From NCBI RefSeq assembly GCF_041529975.1, contig NZ_CP168030.1, positions 1,488,001-1,552,000 on the forward strand: a stretch of DNA of 64,000 nt, read 5' to 3'. Every line of letters starts with the position of its first letter. Position 1 is the stretch's first letter. Positions 56,829-64,000 of the stretch are shown piece after piece. The translations under genes were made by a program, and so were the position numbers. The notes beneath the pieces were generated by a model. That model was not told the origin of the DNA and searched no databases. It was given only the letters and a program-made list of their open reading frames with translations. This DNA is from Microbacterium maritypicum (GTDB lineage Bacteria > Actinomycetota > Actinomycetes > Actinomycetales > Microbacteriaceae).

Positions 56829-57230
56829 ATGAGCGGACTGATCCCGTACCTGCTGTTTCCCGGCAACGCCGCAGAGGCGCTGCGTCACTACCGCTCGGTG
56901 TTCGGCGGTGAACTGCAGCTGCTCGACTACGCCACGGCGGGCCGGCGTGACGGACCCGGCGATGCCGTCGCGCACGGCCAGCTGAGCGGGCCGGTCGAGC
57001 TCGCCGGCGCCGATGCCGGAGCCGACGACGACGCCGTGCAGATGAGCGGCATGTTCCTCTCACTCCTCGGCACGGCGGATGCGCTGACCCTCACCGGCTG
57101 GTACGACAAGCTCGCGGCCGACGGCCGAGTGATCGACGCCCTGCAGAAGCGCCCGTGGGGAGACTTCGACGGCACGCTCGTCGACCGCTACGGCATCCGC
57201 TGGCTGATCGGCTTCCAGCCCGAGGACTGA
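56829..57230 (+). CDS. VOC-family (PhnB-like) protein
   Basis: A 133-residue glyoxalase/bleomycin-resistance-fold protein. It begins MSGLIPYLLFPGNAAEALRH and ends WGDFDGTLVDRYGIRWLIGF, the PhnB-type signature. Members bind a metal or small ligand; no specific reaction can be assigned. It has its own leaderless promoter and ends at a terminator. Confidence 0.88.
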   Translation: MSGLIPYLLFPGNAAEALRHYRSVFGGELQLLDYATAGRRDGPGDAVAHGQLSGPVELAGADAGADDDAVQMSGMFLSLLGTADALTLTGWYDKLAADGRVIDALQKRPWGDFDGTLVDRYGIRWLIGFQPED

Positions 57231-57244
57231 TCACGCCGCGAAAC

Positions 57245-57286
57245 CCGAAGGCCCCCTCCCGTCTGTCGACAGGAGGGGGCCTTCGG
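57245..57286. terminator. Bidirectional terminator
   Basis: CCGAAGGCCCCCTCC (57245-57259) and its exact complement (57272-57286) flank a 12-base loop, between the convergent VOC and aminotransferase genes. Confidence 0.9.
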
Positions 57287-57297
57287 TACGAGCGGGG

Positions 57298-58497
57298 TCA
57301 GGCGAACAGGCGCTGCAGGCGCTGCACGCCCTCGAGCAGCTGGTCGTCGCCGAGGGCGTACGACATGCGGATGTAGCCCGAGGGGCCGAAGGCCTCGCCG
57401 GGGACGACCGCGACCTCGGCCTGGTCGAGGATGAGGTCGGCGAGCTCGAGCGAGGTGGTCGGCGTCACGCCGCCCCAGGTGCGACCGAGCAGACCCTGCA
57501 CGTCGGGGTACACGTAGAACGCGCCGAGCGGGTTCGGAACCACGAGGCCGTCGATCTTCGACAGCTCCGACACGATGAGCTGGCGACGGCGGTCGAATGC
57601 CTGGCGGAACTGTTCGGCCTCGTCCTGCGGTCCGTTGAGGGCGGCGATGGCGGCCCTCTGTGCGACGTTGTTCACGTTGCTCGACAGGTGCGACTGCAGG
57701 TTGCCGGCGACCTTGATGGCGTCGGCCGGGCCCACCATCCAGCCCACGCGCCAGCCGGTCATGGCGTAGGTCTTGGCGACGCCGTTGACGAGGATCGTCT
57801 GCCCGGCGACCTCGGGCACGGCCTCGACGATCGAGGTGGCCTTGACGCCCTCGTAGGTGAGGTTCTGGTAGATCTCGTCGCTGATGATCCAGATCCCGTG
57901 CTCGAGTGCCCACTCGCCGATGGCGCGGGTCTCCTCGGCCGTGTAGACCGAGCCGGTGGGGTTCGAGGGCGACACGAACACGAGCGCGGTGGTGCGGGCG
58001 GTACGAGCGGCCTCGAGCTGCGCGACCGTGACCTTGTACTCCTGGTCGGCGCCGGCGAACACCTCGACCGGGGTGCCGTCAGCGAGGCGGATGGCTTCGG
58101 GGTAGGTGGTCCAGTACGGCGCGGGCAGCAGGACCTCGTCACCCGGGTTCACCACGGCCTGGAAGGCCTGGTAGACGGACTGCTTGCCGCCGTTGGTGAC
58201 GATGACCTGGCTGGGGGAGACCTCGAGACCGGAGTCACGCAGCGTCTTCGCGGCGATCGCCTCGCGCAGTGCCGGAAGACCCGGAGCGGGCGTGTACCGG
58301 TAGCTCGCCGGGTCGGCCAGCGCCTCGGCTGCGGCATCCACGATGAACTGCGGCGTCGCGAAGTCGGGCTCGCCGGCGGCGTACGAGATGACGTCCTTGC
58401 CTTCGGCCTTGAGGGCCTTGGCCTTGGCGTCGACCTTGAGGGTCGCGGACTCGGCGATGGCGGACAGCTTGCGGGAGAGAGGAGCGCGTTCGGTCAC
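57298..58497 (-). CDS. Class I/II aminotransferase (aspartate aminotransferase-like)
   Basis: PLP enzyme of 399 residues of the AspB type. It shows [45 protein letters not shown] and the PLP-binding Lys in [17 protein letters not shown]. It probably moves amino groups between aspartate or another amino acid and 2-oxoglutarate. Start GTG 58497 has a TACGCT box 7 bases upstream on its strand, again leaderless-like. It runs in the same direction as ald, 81 bases away. Confidence 0.92.
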   Translation of the reverse strand: MTERAPLSRKLSAIAESATLKVDAKAKALKAEGKDVISYAAGEPDFATPQFIVDAAAEALADPASYRYTPAPGLPALREAIAAKTLRDSGLEVSPSQVIVTNGGKQSVYQAFQAVVNPGDEVLLPAPYWTTYPEAIRLADGTPVEVFAGADQEYKVTVAQLEAARTARTTALVFVSPSNPTGSVYTAEETRAIGEWALEHGIWIISDEIYQNLTYEGVKATSIVEAVPEVAGQTILVNGVAKTYAMTGWRVGWMVGPADAIKVAGNLQSHLSSNVNNVAQRAAIAALNGPQDEAEQFRQAFDRRRQLIVSELSKIDGLVVPNPLGAFYVYPDVQGLLGRTWGGVTPTTSLELADLILDQAEVAVVPGEAFGPSGYIRMSYALGDDQLLEGVQRLQRLFA

Positions 58498-58578
58498 GAC
58501 TACGAGCGTACTCGGCTCGATGCGGTGGGAGCGGTGTGGGATATCGCCAAGATCCGAGGTTCTTTCGGGTTCGGAAGG

Positions 58579-59673
58579 TCAGCGGGCGGCGAGCCCGTGC
58601 GCCTGGGCGACGGCCGGGAGCGTGATGCGTCCGCCCTGCACGTTCAGACCCGCGGCCAGCGCCGCGTCTTCGGAGGCCGCGCGCTCCCAGCCCTTGCCGG
58701 CGATCGCCGAGACGTAGGGGAGGGTCGCGTTCGTCAGTGCGCGGGTCGCGGTCTCGGGAACCGCGCCAGGCATGTTCGCGACGCAGTAATAGATCGAGTC
58801 GTGGACGGCGAACGTGGGGTCGTCGTGCGTGGTCGGGCGCGAGCCCTCGAAGCATCCGCCCTGGTCGATCGCGATGTCGACGAGCACGGAGCCGGGCTTC
58901 ATAGCGGCGACCATGTCGTCTGTCACGAGCTTGGGGGCCGCGGCACCGGGGATGAGCACGGAGCCGATCACGAGGTCGGCGGCCTTGAGCTCTTCGGCGA
59001 TGTCGTAGCGACTCGAGGCGCGGGTCTCCAGCGCTCCGCCGTAGCGGTGCTCGAGTTCGCGCAGACGCGGCAGCGAGACGTCGACCACGGTCACCTTCGA
59101 TCCGAGACCGAGCGCGTTCGCGGCGGCGTGCTCTCCGGCGACGCCGCCTCCGATCACGACGGTCTTGGCGCGCGGAGTGCCGGCGATACCGCCCAGCAGC
59201 ATCCCGCGTCCTCCTTGCGAGCGCAGCAGCGAGTGCGAGCCCATCACGACCGAGAGCCGCCCGGCGATCTCGCTCATCGGCACGAGCAGCGGCAGGCTGC
59301 GGTCGGGCAGCTGCACGGTCTCGTAGGCCACGGCGGTGGTCCCGGCCTCCACGAGCGCCGTGGTCAGGGCGCGGTCAGCGGCGAGGTGCAGGTAGGTGAA
59401 CAGGGTGAGGTCCTCGCGCAGGAACCCGTACTCCTGCGCGATCGGCTCCTTGACCTTGATGACGAGGTCGGTGTCGCCCCAGGCCTCGGCGGCGGTCGCC
59501 ACGATCTCGGCGCCGGCGGCGCGGTAGTCGTCGTCCGTGATGCGCGAGCCGAGGCCCGCGCCGGACTGCACGAGCACCCGATGTCCCTCGTGCACCAGCC
59601 GGTCGGCGCCGGCGGGCGTGAGGGACACGCGGTTCTCGTTGTTCTTGACCTCGGTGGGGACGCCGATCTTCAT
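58579..59673 (-). CDS. ald: Alanine dehydrogenase
   Basis: NAD-dependent enzyme interconverting alanine with pyruvate and ammonia, 364 residues. It begins MKIGVPTEVKNNENRVSLTP, has the substrate/catalytic Lys and His in VKVKEP-like IKVKEPIAQEY and TYLHLAAD, and the NAD fold VVIGGGVAGEHAAANALGLG. ATG 59673 lies 4 bases after AGGAGGA. It is divergent from an Lrp-type regulator, as in other ald loci where Lrp/AsnC proteins activate ald in response to alanine. Confidence 0.96.
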   Translation of the reverse strand: MKIGVPTEVKNNENRVSLTPAGADRLVHEGHRVLVQSGAGLGSRITDDDYRAAGAEIVATAAEAWGDTDLVIKVKEPIAQEYGFLREDLTLFTYLHLAADRALTTALVEAGTTAVAYETVQLPDRSLPLLVPMSEIAGRLSVVMGSHSLLRSQGGRGMLLGGIAGTPRAKTVVIGGGVAGEHAAANALGLGSKVTVVDVSLPRLRELEHRYGGALETRASSRYDIAEELKAADLVIGSVLIPGAAAPKLVTDDMVAAMKPGSVLVDIAIDQGGCFEGSRPTTHDDPTFAVHDSIYYCVANMPGAVPETATRALTNATLPYVSAIAGKGWERAASEDAALAAGLNVQGGRITLPAVAQAHGLAAR

Positions 59674-59733
59674 TGATCCTCCTGGGTTGATGCGGTGCGG
59701 CACCAGGATCGCAGAAACATCGATGGAACAACA

Positions 59734-59752
59734 GAATCACTGAAGATGATTC
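59734..59752. promoter_or_regulatory. Inverted repeat between ald and the Lrp-type gene
   Basis: GAATCA (59734-59739) and TGATTC (59747-59752) are perfect inverted 6-mers around CTGAAGA, in AT-rich sequence of the 111-base shared gap. This fits an Lrp/AsnC box controlling both genes. Confidence 0.5.
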
Positions 59753-59784
59753 GTGAAGACGCGCCATCGTGAATAATGCTTCGT

Positions 59785-60294
59785 ATGGAGACGACTTCAG
59801 GAGCCTCGGAGCCGAACAGCGTTCGGGCGCCCGCCCTCGACGCGATCGACGCGCGGATCGTGCAGCTGATGACGGCCGACGGGCGTATGACCAACGCCGA
59901 GCTCGCCGGTCGCCTCGGCGTCGCGCCCTCGACCGCGCACACCCGGCTGCGGGCTCTCGTCGACCGCGGCGTGATCACGGGGTTCCATGCGAGTGTGGAC
60001 GAGCGGATGCTCGGAGCCGGGCTCCAGGCCGTGATCGGCGTCACGCTGCGCCCGAGCGGACGGCGCGAGAGCATCGTCGAGTTCGCGGACCGTGTGCGGG
60101 TGCTGCCGCAGGTGATCCAGGTCTTCTTCCTCGGAGGTGACGACGACTTCCTGCTGCACATCGCGGTCGCCGACTCGTCCGAGATGCGCGAGTTCGTGCT
60201 CGAGCATCTCTCGGCCCAGAGCAGCGTCGCCTCCACTCGCACGAGCATCGTGTTCGACTATCACCGCAACTCGGTCGCGGCGTCGTTCCGCTGA
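59785..60294 (+). CDS. Lrp/AsnC-family regulator, probable ald regulator
   Basis: A 169-residue regulator. The winged helix (LDAIDARIVQLMTADGRMTN, AELAGRLGVAPSTAHTRL) is followed by the RAM ligand-binding domain (VIGVTLRP, VFFLGGDDDFLLHIAVAD). Two starts are possible, ATG 59776 and ATG 59785. AATAAT at 59772-59777 would serve as -10 for a leaderless start at 59785, which I prefer. It is divergent from ald. Confidence 0.9.
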   Translation: METTSGASEPNSVRAPALDAIDARIVQLMTADGRMTNAELAGRLGVAPSTAHTRLRALVDRGVITGFHASVDERMLGAGLQAVIGVTLRPSGRRESIVEFADRVRVLPQVIQVFFLGGDDDFLLHIAVADSSEMREFVLEHLSAQSSVASTRTSIVFDYHRNSVAASFR

Positions 60295-60312
60295 CGCGGG
60301 AAGAGGCCCCGC

Positions 60313-61734
60313 TCAGCGGCCTCCGAGGAGGGTCGCCAACCGGAGTACGGCTTCTTCGACGAGAGTGTCGTCGAGGTTGCCGTAGCCGAGCACCAGGGAA
60401 TCCGGATGCCGGTCGCGGACCTCGTAGCGGGCCAACGGTGTGAGCGCCAGGCCCGCTGCAGCCCCTGCTGCGGTGATGTCGGTGGAGGATGAGCCGGTGG
60501 GCACGGCCAGCACCAGATGCATCCCCGCGGCGATGCCGGTCACGGTCAGCTCGGGCAGGGCGCGTTCGAGCGCGTCGAGCAGCCGCTGCCGCCGGCGACG
60601 GAACCGGGTGCGGGACGAGCGCAGGTGCCGTTCGAGGTCACCGCGCGTGAGGAACTCCGCGAGGGCGGCCTGGTCGATGAGGGAGGGCGGAGCCGTCGAG
60701 ACCGGGGAAGCGATGTCCGGCGGGAGCAGCATCCATCCGAGCCCCAGCGCGGGTGACACCGACTTCGACAGCGAGCCGACGAGCGCGACGCGGTCCGGCG
60801 CGAGGCGCTGCAGGGCGGGGACGGGTCGGCGGTCGTAGCGGAACTCGGCGTCGTAGTCGTCCTCGATCACCAGCGCGTCCCGATCCCGGGCCCAGCGCAC
60901 CAGTTCTTCGCGGCGGGCGGGAGCGAGTGCCGCGCCGAGGGGGAACTGGTGGGCGGGAGTCACAAGGGCGGCCCCGGCCCCGGTGCGGGATGCGAGCGCG
61001 CGCAGCTGCTCGGTGTCGATGCCGTCGTCGTCCACGGGCACCGGAACCGGATGCAGACCGTTCTCCTCCGCGACTGCGCGCAACCGCGGCCAACTCGGGT
61101 CCTCGACGAGGATCGTCCGGTGGCCGCGGCGGTGCAGCTCGCGGGCGAGCATTCCCATGCTGTCGGTGGCGCCGTGGGTGATCGTGATCCGGGTGGGGTC
61201 GGCGACGGCGTGCCGCGAGCGTGAGAGGTACGCGGCGACCGCATCGCGCGCCGGTGCGTAACCATACGGGTGAGCGGCGGCGAGATCGTGGTCGGGGAGC
61301 GCAGCGAGGGCCGCGCGCAACGCGGCTGACCAGCGTGACCTCGGAGTCGCCCGCAGGTCGGGGATGCCGGGACGCAGGTCGTACCGTGTGGGCGGGCCGG
61401 CCACGAGGGCGACGGAAGAGGGCGTGCGCGGTGTCCGCAGCGGAGCCCCGCTCTGCTCGGCCACACGGGTGGCCGAACCGGTCCTCGCCTCCAGCACCCC
61501 CTCGGCCACCAGCTGTCCGTATGCCTCGGTCACGACCCACCGGGAGACGCCGAGCGTCTCCGCGAGGGTGCGGCTGGGCGGCACAGCGGCGCCGGAGGAG
61601 AGCCGGCCCTCGTCGATCGCGCGGCGCAGCGCGGTCTCCACGCGGTCCCGCAGAGGCGGGGCAGCGTCGGAGCCGCGCGTCTCGTCGAGGTCGAGGAGTG
61701 TCTCCCATACGAGAATCGGTCTGGTGTTCTGCAT
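60313..61734 (-). CDS. MocR/PdxR-family GntR-aminotransferase regulator
   Basis: A 473-residue regulator. The N-terminal GntR winged helix is at about residues 25-90 (RLSSGAAVPPSRTLAETLGV, SRWVVTEAYGQLVAEGVLEA). A class I aminotransferase-fold domain follows with ITHGATDSMGMLA, IEDDYDAEFRYDRRPVPAL and the PLP Lys in GSLSKSVSPALGLGWM. Some MocR proteins control pyridoxal synthesis, but pdx genes are not nearby. It diverges from an aldo/keto reductase, its most likely target. ATG 61734 is used; upstream extension is unlikely. Confidence 0.9.
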   Translation of the reverse strand: MQNTRPILVWETLLDLDETRGSDAAPPLRDRVETALRRAIDEGRLSSGAAVPPSRTLAETLGVSRWVVTEAYGQLVAEGVLEARTGSATRVAEQSGAPLRTPRTPSSVALVAGPPTRYDLRPGIPDLRATPRSRWSAALRAALAALPDHDLAAAHPYGYAPARDAVAAYLSRSRHAVADPTRITITHGATDSMGMLARELHRRGHRTILVEDPSWPRLRAVAEENGLHPVPVPVDDDGIDTEQLRALASRTGAGAALVTPAHQFPLGAALAPARREELVRWARDRDALVIEDDYDAEFRYDRRPVPALQRLAPDRVALVGSLSKSVSPALGLGWMLLPPDIASPVSTAPPSLIDQAALAEFLTRGDLERHLRSSRTRFRRRRQRLLDALERALPELTVTGIAAGMHLVLAVPTGSSSTDITAAGAAAGLALTPLARYEVRDRHPDSLVLGYGNLDDTLVEEAVLRLATLLGGR

Positions 61735-61802
61735 CGTGATTGGAGTGTATCCCCGAGCCGATCTGTTTCTACGGTGGAGCCATCCCCCGAGAAAGGAACA
61801 CC

Positions 61803-62801
61803 ATGCAGTACCGCACCCTCTCCGATGGCCGCACCGCGTTCGACGTCTCGACGCTGTGCCTGGGAGCCATGAACTTCGGTACCCGTACCGACGGGGACAC
61901 GTCACGCGCCATCCTCGACCGGTTCGTGGAGGCGGGCGGCACCTTCATCGACACCGCCAACAACTACAGTCTCTGGGCGGGCGGCCACGGCCGCGAGAGC
62001 GAAGACCTGCTCGGTCGTTGGATGAGGGATCGCGGCAACCGCGACGCGCTCCGCATCGCCACCAAGCTCGGTGCCGCGCAGAAGGACCCGTCGAAGCCGC
62101 TGTCGAACACCCCGCCGACGAACTTCGAGGGACTCTCCGCCGAGGTCATCCGCCGGCAGGCCCCGGAGAGCGCCCGGCACCTCGGCATCGACCACATCGA
62201 CGTGCTCTACGGCCACGTGGACGACCGCGATGTGGCTCTGACCGAGACGGTCGGCGCCTTCGGCGAGCTCCAGGAAGAAGGGCTCGTCGTCATCACCGGA
62301 ATCTCCAACGTGCCGACCTGGCGCGTGGTCGAGGCGCGAGAGGAGGCGCGGCGGCAGAGCATCGCGCCCTATGGAGTGGTGCAGCAGCAGTACAGCTATC
62401 TGTACCCCGCGCCGCGCATCGGGCGGAACAACTTCGTCACGCCCGACCTGCTCGACTATGCGGCATCCACCGGCACGCCCGAGCGTCCGCAGCTCGCCAT
62501 CACCGTGTACTCGCCGTTGCACCAGGGTGGGATCGCGCGTCTCGACAAGCCGCTGTGGGGTGGGGTCGATCACCCGACCAGCCACGCCCGCCGCGCGCTG
62601 CTGCACGAGGTCGCGGCGGAGATCGGCGCGACGCCGAACCAGGTCGCGCTCGCCTGGCTCCTCGGTGCGGAGGTCCCCGTGATCCCCGTCGTCGGGGTCT
62701 CTTCCCTCGAGCAGCTGGAAGAGTCGCTGGGCGCTGCCGACCTGGTGCTGGACGACGAGGTGCGCGCGCGCCTCGACGCCGAACCGAGTGACATGCGCTG
62801 A
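61803..62801 (+). CDS. Aldo/keto reductase
   Basis: NADPH-dependent oxidoreductase of 332 residues with the barrel fold. Catalytic Asp and Tyr are in FIDTANNYSLWAGGHGRESE, Lys in IATKLGAA and His in VLYGHVDDRD. ATG 61803 follows AAAGGAAC. It is divergent from the MocR regulator across a 68-base gap. As some aldo/keto reductases reduce pyridoxal, a vitamin B6 link with the MocR protein is possible but not shown. Confidence 0.9.
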   Translation: MQYRTLSDGRTAFDVSTLCLGAMNFGTRTDGDTSRAILDRFVEAGGTFIDTANNYSLWAGGHGRESEDLLGRWMRDRGNRDALRIATKLGAAQKDPSKPLSNTPPTNFEGLSAEVIRRQAPESARHLGIDHIDVLYGHVDDRDVALTETVGAFGELQEEGLVVITGISNVPTWRVVEAREEARRQSIAPYGVVQQQYSYLYPAPRIGRNNFVTPDLLDYAASTGTPERPQLAITVYSPLHQGGIARLDKPLWGGVDHPTSHARRALLHEVAAEIGATPNQVALAWLLGAEVPVIPVVGVSSLEQLEESLGAADLVLDDEVRARLDAEPSDMR

Positions 62802-62814
62802 GCGGTCGGGTGGA

Positions 62815-63246
62815 TCAGGCTCCGTAGGAGGCCGGCAGCGAGCAGTAGTCGGCGAACCGCCGCACCGGATGCGCGGGGTCGCTCACATCGACGATCGACC
62901 CCGCGACCGTGTGCGGCGGCTCGTCGCCGGCCAGCTGCCACACCGCGTAGTTCCACATGCCCCTCGTGCGCTCGCCGAGCAGACCGGCCGGCCCCGAGGC
63001 GAGCAGGATGCCCTCGCTCTTCGGGTCTTCGCGGAAAGCGGTGACCGTCGCGCGCACCCCGGCTTCGTCACCCTCGGGCGAGTGCTCGCGGCGAACCGGC
63101 TGCCCCGCCTTCGTCAGCGCGGCCGCGAGGTCGTCGGCCGCCTGTCGCGAGCGCTCGGCATCTGCTCCGGCGACCGCGAGCAGCCGTCGGCCGCGCGGGT
63201 AGAAGTGCAGGAACTCGGAGGCGATGTCCGCCCAGACGTCGGTCAT
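62815..63246 (-). CDS. Hypothetical protein with nucleoside-kinase-like N-terminus
   Basis: A 143-residue protein (MTDVWADIASEFLHFYPRGR to RFADYCSLPASYGA). The RRLLAVAGADAERSRQAADD segment lies where a P-loop would be in uridine-kinase-like proteins, but the Walker motif (GSGKS) is absent, so no ATP-binding claim is made. The C-terminal half (MWNYAVWQLAGDEPPHTV) is not recognised. It converges with the aldo/keto reductase gene 13 bases away. Confidence 0.65.
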   Translation of the reverse strand: MTDVWADIASEFLHFYPRGRRLLAVAGADAERSRQAADDLAAALTKAGQPVRREHSPEGDEAGVRATVTAFREDPKSEGILLASGPAGLLGERTRGMWNYAVWQLAGDEPPHTVAGSIVDVSDPAHPVRRFADYCSLPASYGA

Positions 63247-63290
63247 GCCTCCAGGCTACGCCCGCCTGTCGGCACCGGCTCCGGACGCGG

Positions 63291-63332
63291 AAGAGCCCCC
63301 GAGCGCGGCATCGGCCGCGGTCGGGGGCTCTT
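63291..63332. terminator. Terminator after malate synthase
   Basis: AAGAGCCCCCGA (63291-63302) pairs with TCGGGGGCTCTT (63321-63332), with an inner CGCGGC/GCCGCG stem and one mismatch. On the minus strand the A-run becomes T-rich after malate synthase. Confidence 0.8.
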
Positions 63333-63340
63333 GCGTGCGC

Positions 63341-64000
63341 TCAGTCCTCGTCGACCAGGAACCGGCTGTAGGCGCCCAGCGTGAGGAAGGTCGGGAACTC
63401 CTCCTGCAGGGCGACCTCGCGGAAGATCTCCGCCGCGTCGTCGTACCGGTCGCCGTGGCTGCGCGTCGCCTGTGCGAGCACCTGCGTGATCAGTCCCTCG
63501 ATGTACTCCGCCGTGATGGGGGTGCCGTCCTGTGTCGTCCGGTCCTGGTGGATCCACTGCCACACCTGCGAGCGGCTGATCTCGGCCGTCGCGGCATCCT
63601 CCATCAGGTTGTCGATCGCGACCGCGCCGAGTCCGCGCAGCCAGGCCTCCAGGTAGCGGATGGCGACCGACACGTTGTCCCGCACACCCTGCGCCGTGAT
63701 CGGCCGACCGATGTGCAGGTCGAGCAGATCGCGGGCCTCGACGTGCACGTCGTCGCGCTGGCGGTCGACCTGGTTGGGGCGGTCGCCCAGCACCGCGTCG
63801 AACTCCGCCTGAGCCGTGGGGATCAGGTCGGGGTGGGCCACCCAGGTGCCGTCGAAGCCGTCGCCCGCCTCGCGCCTCTTGTCGGCCGTGACCTTCTCGA
63901 TCGCGCGGGCCGTCACCTCGGGGTCGCGGCGGTTGGGGATGAACGCGCTCATGCCGCCGATCGCGAAGGCTCCGCGCTTGTGGCAGGTCTGCACGAGCAG
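63341..64000 (-). CDS. aceB: Malate synthase A, C-terminal part (cut by window edge)
   Basis: Glyoxylate-cycle enzyme joining glyoxylate and acetyl-CoA to malate. Only the last 219 or so residues are in the window. They match the malate synthase A type: TCHKRGAFAIGGMSAFIPNR, FDGTWVAHPDLIPTAQAEFD and the C-terminal helical domain with ARDLLDLHIGRPITAQGVRD and SRSQVWQWIHQD. The catalytic N-terminal barrel residues are off the right edge. The stop is at 63341. Confidence 0.93.
   Translation of the reverse strand: MLVQTCHKRGAFAIGGMSAFIPNRRDPEVTARAIEKVTADKRREAGDGFDGTWVAHPDLIPTAQAEFDAVLGDRPNQVDRQRDDVHVEARDLLDLHIGRPITAQGVRDNVSVAIRYLEAWLRGLGAVAIDNLMEDAATAEISRSQVWQWIHQDRTTQDGTPITAEYIEGLITQVLAQATRSHGDRYDDAAEIFREVALQEEFPTFLTLGAYSRFLVDED

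Noticed and set aside
62815..63246. Uridine/nucleoside kinase
   Set aside because: The sequence around RRLLAVAGADAERS sits where a P-loop should be but lacks the Gly-x-x-x-x-Gly-Lys-Ser residues, so catalytic kinase function is not supported.

Overview
The window is high-GC DNA with almost no gaps between genes, many start/stop overlaps, GTG and TTG starts, and actinobacterial hallmarks: one str-tuf-S10-spc-rpoA ribosomal superlocus, MaoC-type HadA/HadB next to murB, Ala/Lys- or Ala/Glu-rich tails on ribosomal proteins, and apparently leaderless promoters. Gene content and order suggest a Microbacterium-like member of the Microbacteriaceae. That placement is inference from the sequence alone. 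No rRNA, tRNA, CRISPR array, insertion sequence or prophage was seen.

Layout. 1-2390: the end of a maltose-type ABC transporter operon (malF cut by the window edge, then malG). 2451-6045: a PadR regulator with a frameshifted HAAS-type membrane partner, then small or uncharacterised proteins. 6089-10739: rpsL-rpsG-fusA-tuf. 10837-11899: a small antitoxin-family protein and an 850-base stretch without a convincing gene, which holds a chain of stem-loops that could be a non-coding RNA, followed by the S10 leader. 11899-28412: the S10, spc and alpha ribosomal clusters with secY, adk, map, a DsbA-like protein, infA, rpmJ, rpoA and rplQ. S14 (rpsN) is missing from its usual place, which instead holds a palindromic repeat and a promoter-like site.

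28499-41635: an XRE-cupin regulator diverges from a long catabolic operon: a dipeptide-type ABC importer (five genes), a prolidase-like amidohydrolase, a DUF885 peptidase, a SnoaL-like protein, a DHDPS-family lyase and a three-subunit flavin/iron-sulfur amino-acid dehydrogenase. Together these fit uptake and breakdown of proline- or hydroxyproline-containing peptides. 41670-47856: an acyl/aryl-CoA ligase and an unusual regulator diverge from a tripartite tricarboxylate transporter (tctCBA). The regulator joins the transmembrane Cache-PAS sensor of a CitA/DcuS-type kinase directly to the DNA-binding domain of a CitB/DcuR-type response regulator. The kinase core and the receiver domain are both absent. 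This is the most interesting object in the window, and a tandem repeat in the shared promoter region is a good candidate for its operator.

47908-54724: a TSUP exporter, then a fructosamine (Amadori product) operon of SIS deglycase, ABC importer, PfkB kinase and GntR regulator, with a strong promoter overlapped by an inverted repeat. 54770-64000: hadA-hadB-murB, a VOC protein, an aminotransferase, ald with a divergent Lrp-type regulator, a MocR regulator with a divergent aldo/keto reductase, a hypothetical protein, and the C-terminal part of malate synthase running off the right edge.
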